A stretch of DNA of 64,000 nucleotides from contig CAKUBM010000008.1 in assembly GCA_934643145.1 (NCBI GenBank), forward strand, positions 25,059 to 89,058, in the 5' to 3' direction. This document shows, in pieces, positions 48,396-57,000 of the stretch. A program made the translations under genes and the position numbers. The DNA is from an uncultured Collinsella sp. (lineage in GTDB: Bacteria; Actinomycetota; Coriobacteriia; Coriobacteriales; Coriobacteriaceae). The stretch's first letter is position 1; each line of letters opens with the position of its first letter. The notes under the pieces were generated by a model, which had not been told where the DNA came from, did not search any database, and was given only the letters and a program-made list of their open reading frames with translations.

Positions 48396-49118
48396 TTAGG
48401 CGGTCGCGTGGCGCTCGAGGTACTCGGAGCCCACATTCTCGCGCTCCCAGCCACGCACGACCTTGTAGCCCACGGGGCTCAGGAAGACCTCGCACAGCAG
48501 CTCGGCAACGGCGCCGGTCAGCGAGCACATAAGGACCTGCACCCAGGTCCAGCCAAAGAACGTGTGGCTCACCACAATGGCAAAGACCAGGTTGTCGATA
48601 AACTGGCCAACACCCGTAGACACATAGGAGCGGAAGGCGAAGCTCGCAAAGTTATTCTTTTTGAGCATACGGCCGAGCGACTGGTTGAGCGTGGAATTAA
48701 CCACGGCAGAAACGAGCATTGCCAGCGAAGAGCCCAGCACCACGTACCAGGTGCCGCCAATGGTGGCGTTAAGGGCGCTGTTGACCTCGATCATGCCCGT
48801 GTCGTAGTAGGCGCCCCACATGCCGGGCGTGAGCGAGCATGCCCAAAAGCACAGGCTCACGGCCAGGTTAACCAGCAGCGCGAGGATAGAGATTCTGATG
48901 GATGCCTTGGCGCCAAAGCGCTTGCAGATCATGTCCTGGCACAAAAACGAAACCCAGCTCACCACAAAGCCGCAATCGAGTGCCAGATACGGCAGGCTGA
49001 TGAGCTCTTTGTTGGCCAGCAGGTTCATCATGATGACGCTCACGAAAAACAGCGAAACCGTTGCCGCGGGAATGCTCCGCAACAGGACCTTGTAGTCCTC
49101 CATGACCTTCTTGATCAT
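48396..49118 (-). CDS. YhhQ/VUT-family queuosine precursor transporter
   Basis: 240 residues, six hydrophobic segments. SLFFVSVIMMNLLANKEL and VVNSTLNQSLGRM, then STGVGQFIDNLVFAIV, are the family pattern of YhhQ, which imports preQ0/preQ1 or queuine. AAGGAG lies five bases before the ATG at 49118. A hairpin with a tail that could form a preQ1-type pseudoknot lies in the leader (49120-49174), which supports the substrate call but is itself uncertain. Confidence 0.85.
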   Translation of the reverse strand: MIKKVMEDYKVLLRSIPAATVSLFFVSVIMMNLLANKELISLPYLALDCGFVVSWVSFLCQDMICKRFGAKASIRISILALLVNLAVSLCFWACSLTPGMWGAYYDTGMIEVNSALNATIGGTWYVVLGSSLAMLVSAVVNSTLNQSLGRMLKKNNFASFAFRSYVSTGVGQFIDNLVFAIVVSHTFFGWTWVQVLMCSLTGAVAELLCEVFLSPVGYKVVRGWERENVGSEYLERHATA

Positions 49119-49119
49119 T

Positions 49120-49174
49120 ATGTACTCCTTTGGTTTTAGGTTTAACGAGCAGGATATCGGACCCGAACTGCTCG
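49120..49174 (-). promoter_or_regulatory. leader hairpin, possible preQ1-like pseudoknot
   Basis: On the minus strand CGAGCAG and CTGCTCG (49168-49174 and 49146-49152) form a 7-bp stem around a 15-nt loop beginning TTCGGG. The A-rich tail GTTAAACCTAAAACC continues into the AAAGGAG ribosome site. GGGT in the loop can pair with ACC or ACCT in the tail, an H-type pseudoknot as in preQ1 riboswitches. The core bases are not a clear match to known preQ1 classes. Confidence 0.35.
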
Positions 49175-49274
49175 GACGCCCCGGTCTTGAGACGACGGTG
49201 GGTATGATAGCCGCTTATACGGCATCAGGCAAGTAAACGGCGCGGCAGCCCCGCAGGGCCACCGCGCCGATGCG

Positions 49275-50888
<1,614 letters not shown>

Positions 50889-51029
50889 GCGGATCCTTTC
50901 TTGCATTGAGTGCATTACGTCGTTGTAACCGCACTATTGTAGCCGCGAAATGCTGTGGCAGGGCGCCTATCAGGACAAATACATCAGTCGGGGTCTTGGT
51001 TGCCAATCGGCGGCGGCACTCCGCAGCAG

Positions 51030-51168
51030 TTTGTCTTGATCTGTAACATCTAGACGGGTTTTGAGCCTCTACCTGTTACAGATTGAGACAAACGAATGGG
51101 TCTGCCGCCAAAATCTCAATCTGTAACATCTAGCCGCCCAAATCGGGTCTTAGTGTTACAGATCGAGA
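51030..51168. repeat. two tandem TCTGTAACA/TGTTACAGA hairpins (family C)
   Basis: Unit 1 pairs 51030-51048 (TTTGTCTTGATCTGTAACA) with 51074-51092 at 17 of 19. Unit 2 pairs TCTCAATCTGTAACA (51114-51128) with 51154-51168 at 14 of 15. Both loops start TCTAG and contain GGGT, so they are duplicates. No T-run follows. Confidence 0.8.
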
Positions 51169-51199
51169 CAAACGGTCGCCGGCAATCCCGATTTTCCTC

Positions 51200-51250
51200 T
51201 TGCGTAACTGTGCATAGTGTATATATACTGTGCTTACCGGTTATATACAC
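51200..51250 (+). promoter_or_regulatory. promoter and operator of the GntR-ABC operon
   Basis: TTGCGT (51200-51205), an 18-bp spacer and TATACT (51224-51229) form the promoter. GTGTATATA (51218-51226) overlaps the -10 and pairs with TATATACAC (51242-51250) as a dyad spanning the start point. YtrA-type GntR proteins bind such A/T-rich dyads, so autorepression is likely. Confidence 0.6.
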
Positions 51251-51277
51251 GTGTAGCCCATCAGCTAAGGAGCCGCT

Positions 51278-51658
51278 GTGGACATCATCCTATCCAATTC
51301 GAGCGACAAGCCCATCTACGAGCAGATATCCTCGCAGGTCAAGGCACAGATCCTTTCGGGCGCACTCGCCGCGGGAGCCAAACTCCCGAGCATCCGTGCG
51401 CTTGCCAGCGACTTGGGTGTGAGCGTCATCACCACCAAGCGCGCCTACGCCGACCTAGAGCAGCTCGGCTTTATCTGCACCGTGCAAGGCAAAGGCTGCT
51501 TTGTCGCCGAGGGCAACCAAGAGCTCTTGCGCGAAAACCAGCTCTGCCATGTCGAAGAGCTGCTTGCGCAGGCAACGACACTGGCAGAAGCCCTGGGCGT
51601 CACGCGCGAGAAGCTGCACGAAATGCTCGACCTTGTTGCCCCCGAAACCATGCAGTAG
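51278..51658 (+). CDS. YtrA-type GntR regulator
   Basis: 126 residues. KPIYEQISSQVKAQILSGAL, AGAKLPSIRALASDLGVSVITTKRAYADLEQLGF and QGKGCFVA form the winged helix; the short C-terminal helix (about 50 residues) is the YtrA subfamily's dimerisation part. These regulators repress adjacent ABC exporters until induced, often by cell-wall antibiotics. The GTG at 51278 has AAGGAG. It is followed by an ABC ATPase after 23 bp. Confidence 0.92.
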   Translation: MDIILSNSSDKPIYEQISSQVKAQILSGALAAGAKLPSIRALASDLGVSVITTKRAYADLEQLGFICTVQGKGCFVAEGNQELLRENQLCHVEELLAQATTLAEALGVTREKLHEMLDLVAPETMQ

Positions 51659-51681
51659 CCATCTGCAAGAAAGGCTATACC

Positions 51682-52563
51682 ATGCAAAACTTGCTAGAAC
51701 TCAAAGGTGCCTCACGCCGCGTAAGTGACCGCTTTTCGCTGCGCGATGTCACGTTTGCCGTGGAGCCCGGCCAGATTGTCGGCTTTGTGGGCGCAAACGG
51801 CGCCGGAAAGACAACGACCATCCGCGCCGCGCTCGGCCTCATAAAGCTCGATACCGGCAAGGTACACCTGTTTGGACAGCGTTGCGGCGCCGACGCGCCC
51901 GGCGAGACGCAGCGCTACCTGCGCACCCGTGTCGGCCTCGTGCTGGACACGTGCCCTTTCCCTTCCACACTTAAAGTGACCGAAGTTGAAGCGCTCGTAG
52001 GCCCGGCGTACCCCACCTGGAGCCACGACACCTTCGCCAACCTCATCGATCGATTTGGCCTGGATCCCAAGGCGAAGGTCAAGGACCTCTCCCGCGGCAT
52101 GGGCATGAAACTGCAGCTTGCCTGCGCACTCAGCCACAAGGCCGAGCTGCTCATCCTGGACGAAGCCACCGCGGGTCTTGATCCCATGGCACGCGAGGAA
52201 CTTCTCGATGAGCTGCTCGCCTTTGTCGCCGACGGACAGCACGGCTTATTGTTCTCGAGCCACATTACGTCCGATCTTGAACGCGCGGCAGACCGCGTTG
52301 TCTGCATCGATAACGGCTCGCTTATTTTTGACCTGCCGCGCGAGGACATTACCGACCGCGCTGGCATTGCCCACTGCACTCAGGCTCAGGCCGCCGAGCT
52401 TATGGCTTGCGTCGAGGGCGCCCGTGCCTCCCGTCATGTCTACAGCGTGGACGTGCTCGTGCCCAATCGCCGCGAAGCACTCGAGGCCTTCCCCGAGATT
52501 CCCTGCGATCGGGCAACCATTGATGACTATCTGCGCCTTACGCTGAAAGGAGCCTCCAAATGA
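51682..52563 (+). CDS. ABC transporter ATP-binding protein
   Basis: 293 residues. Walker A VGANGAGKTTTI, signature LSRGMGMKLQLACAL (RGMGMK in place of the usual SGGQ, common in this branch), Walker B LLILDEATAGLDP and the switch His in SSHITSDLE. About 80 residues past the ATPase domain form an accessory C-terminal region. The ATG at 51682 has AAAGG. It overlaps the permease by ATGA and partners it and the GntR regulator. Confidence 0.93.
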   Translation: MQNLLELKGASRRVSDRFSLRDVTFAVEPGQIVGFVGANGAGKTTTIRAALGLIKLDTGKVHLFGQRCGADAPGETQRYLRTRVGLVLDTCPFPSTLKVTEVEALVGPAYPTWSHDTFANLIDRFGLDPKAKVKDLSRGMGMKLQLACALSHKAELLILDEATAGLDPMAREELLDELLAFVADGQHGLLFSSHITSDLERAADRVVCIDNGSLIFDLPREDITDRAGIAHCTQAQAAELMACVEGARASRHVYSVDVLVPNRREALEAFPEIPCDRATIDDYLRLTLKGASK

Positions 52564-53258
52564 AACGCGCCTTTATGTCCGAGACCGCTATCATGCGCTC
52601 GTTTCTCCCGAGCATCGCCGGCGTCGGCCTGTTCATATTCGTCGTGCTGACCCTTGCCAACGCGACAGACGGCGATTCCGGCATGAGCGCCGGCACCTGC
52701 GCGGTCAGCGCCATGTCACCCATTATTATCATGAACTCGCTGGCTGGCTACGATAACCAAAACGGTTGGGAGCGCTATCGGGCAACGCTGCCGTTTTCGC
52801 GCAAGGACATCGTCTGCGCACGCTACCTGTGCATTATTGCCTTCTCGGCCGTCATGGCCTGCGCGGCTACGCTTCTGAACATCCTCGCCCTTCCGTTCTT
52901 TGATCACATGGGCATCCCTTCGACAAGCCAGACGGTCTTTGAAATCGCAACCGCCTCGGCGGCATCGATGCTCATCTCCCTCATGATGGTGTTTTTGGCA
53001 CAGCCGATATTCTTCCGATTTGGCCATATGGAGGCGCTGCGCCTTTCCGTCGGCCTGTTTGCCCTGCTTGGCTGTGGCACCATGGCAATGCTGAGTTCCT
53101 CCAACCCCATCAGCAACTGGCTCATGTCATTTGCCGGGGCGAATCCCGATCCCGCCGTTATCGGATGTCTGTGCGCCGGCATAGCCGTCCTTGCGTTCGT
53201 GCTATTCATGATCAGCTACACCGTCAGCACCAAGGTCTACCAAGCACGCGACCTGTAG
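52560..53258 (+). CDS. ABC-2-type permease of the GntR operon
   Basis: 232 residues, six hydrophobic segments, for example SFLPSIAGVGLFIFVVLTL, CIIAFSAVMACAATLLNIL and VIGCLCAGIAVLAFVLFMI. NQNGWERYRATLPFSRKDIVCARYL is the soluble loop found in BcrB/ABC-2 permeases of YtrA-type clusters (DUF ABC2_membrane_2-like). Last gene of the operon; translation is coupled to the ATPase by a 4-bp overlap. Confidence 0.88.
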   Translation: MKRAFMSETAIMRSFLPSIAGVGLFIFVVLTLANATDGDSGMSAGTCAVSAMSPIIIMNSLAGYDNQNGWERYRATLPFSRKDIVCARYLCIIAFSAVMACAATLLNILALPFFDHMGIPSTSQTVFEIATASAASMLISLMMVFLAQPIFFRFGHMEALRLSVGLFALLGCGTMAMLSSSNPISNWLMSFAGANPDPAVIGCLCAGIAVLAFVLFMISYTVSTKVYQARDL

Positions 53259-53449
53259 GCGGGCGAATCTCGACCCACGCAGGTCGTAATCGGCCACAAT
53301 CGCGCCCCTCAAATCCGTGACAAATGGCATGTCCCCGGCCCGTGCGCGACGTTCTATAATCAAAGCGTCACGGGCCTTAGCCCAATCTCGATCATCCAAG
53401 GGGATGTCTTTTTGGTCATTGTTCTTTAGGGAACGGTCAATCGCATAGA

Positions 53450-53483
53450 ACCACGAAAACGGCCGTGCAACGGCCGTGGTTTG
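53450..53483 (+). terminator. possible hairpin after the ABC operon
   Basis: CGGCCGT-gca-ACGGCCG with flanking ACCACG/CGTGGT pairing around an A bulge, then TTTGTTG. It is about 190 bp past the permease, so it may instead belong to the methyltransferase leader. Confidence 0.45.
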
Positions 53484-53536
53484 TTGTGCCGTTCCGCCTC
53501 CGTCATCTGCCAATTTGCACCTGATAGGAAAGAACA

Positions 53537-54274
53537 ATGCAATCCCAGGAATCTCAATCCTTCCCAAAAGCCAGCAGCTTCGACACGACACTCGTGCGCT
53601 CTAAGATTATGGGGCCGAACCCCCTCAAACTCTGCGAAGAGCTGCTTCGCGATACGCGCATTCCCCGCGGCGCCCGCGTCTGTGATCTTGGGTCGGGCAC
53701 CGGCATCACCAGCGCCCTGCTTGCTCGCGAATATGGGTTTGACACCTACGCTGTCGACCTCTGGAGCGACCCCGTCGAGAACCGCGCGTTCTTCGATTCA
53801 CTCGGTATTCCCCGCAACACCATTCGCCCTGTTAAAGCGGACGCCTCGCAAGGCTTGCCGTTTGAGCGCGACTTTTTTGATGCGGTCGTGAGCATCGACT
53901 CGTACAACTACTACGGTCGCGACCCGCATTATCTGGGCGAACGCTTGCTTCCCTACGTTAAGCGCGGGGGCATGCTTTGCCTGAGCATCCCCGGCATGGC
54001 CCGCGACTGCCACGAGAACCTGCCTGACTGTCTGCTCGCATCTTGGACGCCCGAGCAGCTCGATTACATGCACGACATAGCCTGGTGGCGTGCGATGATC
54101 GAGCCGACCACCGGCGTCGAGATTGTCTCGATGCGGCCTATGCTCTGCACCAACGAGGCATGGGCAGACTGGCTCGCCTGCGACAATGAGTACGCCGCGA
54201 GCGACCGCGCTGCCGTTGAAGCGGGCGCACTCGAGTATCTCAACACCATCGCCATCGTGCTGAAGAAGCTCTAA
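53537..54274 (+). CDS. class I SAM-dependent methyltransferase
   Basis: 245 residues. VCDLGSGTGITSALLAREYG is SAM motif I, YAVDLWSD motif II, and FDAVVSIDSYNYYG the motif IV region. WWRAMIEPTTGVEIVSMRPM and a C-terminal cap with NEAWADWLACDNEYA resemble the small-molecule methyltransferases annotated in Firmicutes and Actinobacteria. No partner gene gives a substrate. AGGAAAGAA precedes the ATG. Terminated by its own hairpin. Confidence 0.85.
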   Translation: MQSQESQSFPKASSFDTTLVRSKIMGPNPLKLCEELLRDTRIPRGARVCDLGSGTGITSALLAREYGFDTYAVDLWSDPVENRAFFDSLGIPRNTIRPVKADASQGLPFERDFFDAVVSIDSYNYYGRDPHYLGERLLPYVKRGGMLCLSIPGMARDCHENLPDCLLASWTPEQLDYMHDIAWWRAMIEPTTGVEIVSMRPMLCTNEAWADWLACDNEYAASDRAAVEAGALEYLNTIAIVLKKL

Positions 54275-54277
54275 ACA

Positions 54278-54322
54278 ACAGCCGCGCGAGGCCGTAGACA
54301 TACGACCTCGCGCGGCTTCTTT
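54278..54322 (+). terminator. methyltransferase gene terminator
   Basis: GCCGCGCGAGG-c-CGT pairs with ACG-a-CCTCGCGCGGC, then TTCTTTC. Confidence 0.85.
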
Positions 54323-54360
54323 CAAAACGGGTTATGAATCAGCCTCAAACGGGCGGCCCG

Positions 54361-55650
54361 CTACTTGCGCAGCGGCTTGGGTAGTGGAATGCCGGCGGCG
54401 ATAACCGCGGCGATGATCATAGCGACGATGCCCTTGAGCGGGAAGCACATGAGCAGCAGGCCCACGACCATAACGGGCTGGCGCATGACGGCGCCCATCG
54501 TCGAGGCAGTGCAGACGGCGACGCAAAAGACCGGATCGGCACCCGTGAGCAGCGCGAAACCGTAGCCGAGGCTCACGCCCGAAAAGATTACGGGGAAGAA
54601 ATGGCCGCCGCGCCAGCCCATGTTGATGAGAGCCGGGGTCAGCATAGCCTTGACCAGACCGGTTGCGATGAGCACACCGGCGGGGATGGTCAGGTAGGTT
54701 TCCATGAGGACATCGGCCTGGGTCTCGCCGGCAAACATGGTGTAGGGCAGGACCGTGCCACAAGCCGCAAGCACCAGACCGGCCAGCATGGCCTTAACGA
54801 CAGGGCGCTCCCCAATGGCATGGGCAAGCGCCTCACTCGCGTGCTCCGAGACAAAGTACAGCCAACCGCAGACCATGCCGACCAACGTCAGAGGGATGAG
54901 CCAGGTCAGTTCCAAGCTGCCCATCTCGGCAGCCTCGAACCTGGGCATACCCATGCCGCCACCCATAAGCTGGCCGAGCAGCAGATAGGTGCCCAGGCCG
55001 CCCGCGATCGCAATGCCGTAGACCACGGTCTTCTGTGCCTTGGGCAACTTAATGGTGATCTCGTCAGATGCGGAATCCTCATCGCCGTCGGCACTACCGG
55101 CGAGCGGCGCCACAAAGCCAAAAACGGGTGCGGTAAAGAGCGCCGTCAGGGCTGCCTGGGTGCCCAGCAGCGTAAGCTCCCTAAACTCGGCACCAAAGCG
55201 GCGCATGCGGTCGCCAACCCAGCTGCACAGGCCCGCGATAACGCCGGTCAGGCCGGCCTCGGGACCAATACTTCCGCCAAACAGCAGCGGCAGCAATGCC
55301 GCGAGCGAAAGCTTGCCCAGATTGTCATACGGATAGCGTCCGTCTTGTTTGACCTTGGCCATCACCTGGTTGAGGTCGTCGGTCTTGGTGCCGGTCACCT
55401 TTTCGTACAGGCCAATGAGCAGACCGCCCAGCAGGCAGACGAAAAACGGGTACGGCAGACAACCGAAGGGACCGCTGGCAAGCTCAGGCGAAGCAGCACC
55501 CAGCATGTGCGGAATCTCGGTCCAAAAGAAATCGATGCCGTGTTCCATCGCAAAAAAGAACAGCCAGACCGCAGCGCCGGCGAGCGCGCCAGTCACGGCT
55601 ACGCTGATCAAAAACAGCGCGCGGTTTTTAGGTTTTGCAATCTTATCCAT
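54361..55650 (-). CDS. ClC-family chloride channel/antiporter
   Basis: 429 residues, ten or more hydrophobic helices. GGSIGPEAGLTG is the selectivity segment with the gating Glu, GWRGGHFFPVIFSG the GxFxP anion site, and the polar stretch SADGDEDSASDEITIK forms a cytoplasmic loop. The first ClC motif (GSGIP) is not clear, which is usual in this prokaryotic branch (YfeO-like). It may extrude fluoride or move chloride. No strong ribosome site was found before the ATG at 55650. Confidence 0.87.
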   Translation of the reverse strand: MDKIAKPKNRALFLISVAVTGALAGAAVWLFFFAMEHGIDFFWTEIPHMLGAASPELASGPFGCLPYPFFVCLLGGLLIGLYEKVTGTKTDDLNQVMAKVKQDGRYPYDNLGKLSLAALLPLLFGGSIGPEAGLTGVIAGLCSWVGDRMRRFGAEFRELTLLGTQAALTALFTAPVFGFVAPLAGSADGDEDSASDEITIKLPKAQKTVVYGIAIAGGLGTYLLLGQLMGGGMGMPRFEAAEMGSLELTWLIPLTLVGMVCGWLYFVSEHASEALAHAIGERPVVKAMLAGLVLAACGTVLPYTMFAGETQADVLMETYLTIPAGVLIATGLVKAMLTPALINMGWRGGHFFPVIFSGVSLGYGFALLTGADPVFCVAVCTASTMGAVMRQPVMVVGLLLMCFPLKGIVAMIIAAVIAAGIPLPKPLRK

Positions 55651-55774
55651 CGGGCCCTCCCGTGGTCAAAGTCGACAGAAATACGTTTTATTGTAGAGCG
55701 AGCGCTGCCCAGACGAGTCAACCATCTGCACCCCAAACGGCACCATTGGGCGCAATGCGCGCCCAATCTAGAAC

Positions 55775-56308
55775 TTAACCATTGATGATCGAAGCAATCT
55801 CGTGCAAATCTTCGGCAAAGTAAATCCCCCGCTGGCGCTGCGGACTCGATAATCCCTTTTCGATCATGTGGCCGAGCAACGCCTTCAGGTCGTTGTAATA
55901 GCCGTCCAGGTTGTACAGGATGCACGGCGCGCCCAGATGCCCCAGCGACACCGCAGACATGACCTCGGCAATCTCCTCGAGCGTGCCCGTGCCACCCGGG
56001 AAAGCGATAAACGCGTCGCCGAGCTCGATCATCTTGGCCTTGCGCTCGGCCATATCGCTCGTCACGATGAGGTCGTCGATGCCATCGTGCTGAAACTCGG
56101 CCTCGATAAAAAAGCTCGGCTCCACGCCCGTCACGTGGCCGCCGGCATCGAGGACGCTATCGGCAAGCGCGCCCATCAAGCCCGACTTGGACCCACCGTA
56201 CACCAGCGCGTGACCTTTGGCGCCAATCCATGTGCCGAGCTCCTGCACCGCAGGCAAAAACGCCGGGTCGTTACCGACGCTCGCGCCCAGGTACACCGTG
56301 ATGTTCAT
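55775..56308 (-). CDS. LOG-family Rossmann protein (TIGR00730)
   Basis: 177 residues. VYLGASVG, LVYGGSKSGLMGALAD and the hallmark PGGTGTLEE are visible; these enzymes hydrolyse nucleotide monophosphates (cytokinin riboside 5'-monophosphate phosphoribohydrolase). The ATG at 56308 has AAGGGGG; a TTG two codons earlier also opens the frame. It begins 33 bp after the K+ channel gene stops, so they are probably cotranscribed. Confidence 0.92.
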   Translation of the reverse strand: MNITVYLGASVGNDPAFLPAVQELGTWIGAKGHALVYGGSKSGLMGALADSVLDAGGHVTGVEPSFFIEAEFQHDGIDDLIVTSDMAERKAKMIELGDAFIAFPGGTGTLEEIAEVMSAVSLGHLGAPCILYNLDGYYNDLKALLGHMIEKGLSSPQRQRGIYFAEDLHEIASIING

Positions 56309-56341
56309 ATGCAATCCCCCTTGCTGCGCGATACGCTTGCC

Positions 56342-56767
56342 CTAGCGCTGCCGACGGCGGTACTCACGTACGCGACGCGACAGGTCGGCGAGCTCATCGC
56401 GGTCGAGCTCTTCCAAATGCTCCAAGTCGTCCATAAAGCGCGCCATGGTGTCCTTTTGGCGCATCTTGATGAGCGTGTTGCAGTAGTTCACCGCAACACC
56501 CGTGAGCATAGCGATGTAGAAGATGCTAATGACGCTCAAGACGACCGTGATGACGCGGGCGACCGGCGTCTCGGCCGGAATATCGCCAAAGCCGATGGTC
56601 GAAACGGTCTCAAAGCTAAACCAGAGCCCGTCACCAAAGGTGAGGGTCGTGGGCTCAGACAGCCAGACGGCCGTTGAGCAGAGCAGATAGAAGAGAAGGA
56701 ACAGGCCCGTGATGCGCACGAAGCCCGCCTGGCGCAACACATCGGCAAGCGTCCTCAGCTTTTTCAT
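56342..56767 (-). CDS. two-helix potassium channel
   Basis: 141 residues. Helix 1 FVRITGLFLLFYLLCSTAVWL, the pore loop with selectivity filter TVSTIGFGD, helix 2 ITVVLSVISIFYIAMLTGVAV, then a charged helical tail (MRQKDTMARFMDDLEHLEELDRDEL) of about 55 residues that is too short for an RCK domain. It should assemble as a tetramer. The ATG at 56767 has AAGGGG. Confidence 0.9.
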   Translation of the reverse strand: MKKLRTLADVLRQAGFVRITGLFLLFYLLCSTAVWLSEPTTLTFGDGLWFSFETVSTIGFGDIPAETPVARVITVVLSVISIFYIAMLTGVAVNYCNTLIKMRQKDTMARFMDDLEHLEELDRDELADLSRRVREYRRRQR

Positions 56768-56821
56768 CGCGACCCCTTCCGCGAGCAATCAATCACATTC
56801 GCTCGGTATTGTCCCACATCC

Positions 56822-56902
56822 GGCAGCTAGGGACGTTCCTTTTGTGCCGGCAGAAAGGGACTGTCCCCAACTGCCGGCAGGAAAGGAACGTCCCTAGCTG
56901 CC
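56822..56902. repeat. nested palindrome mixing GGGACGTTCC and GGGACTGTCCCC cores (family A)
   Basis: GGCAGCTAGGGACGTTCCTTT (positions 56822-56842) pairs perfectly with 56882-56902. Inside, GCCGGCAG (56846-56853) pairs with CTGCCGGC (56871-56878) around GGGACTGTCCCC. It combines the two core types seen separately elsewhere. Confidence 0.9.
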
Positions 56903-57000
56903 AAGCGCCAAACGGTGCCCCGTTTAACGGCAGGTGGGTCAAACGGGGCACCTGAGCTGGTATCCTTACGTGGTACTGCCTCGATTCGTTAGGATTGCAT

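Larger units (their letters stand above)
50889..51277. other. 389-bp divergent gap with tandem hairpins and an operator
   Basis: No gene seen. 50889-51029 shows only the prfC leader. 51030-51168 holds two tandem hairpins of repeat family C. 51200-51250 holds the promoter and operator of the GntR-ABC operon. Confidence 0.6.

Noticed and set aside
47656-49139. Plus-strand 619-residue open frame from ung onward
   Set aside because: It is the complement of the SDR and YhhQ genes, both of which have complete family motifs.
53202-53591. Minus-strand 129-residue frame overlapping the ABC permease and methyltransferase ends
   Set aside because: It runs antisense into two real genes and has no ribosome site. 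A short part (around KARDALIIERRARAG) looks protein-like and may be a fossil, but support is too weak.
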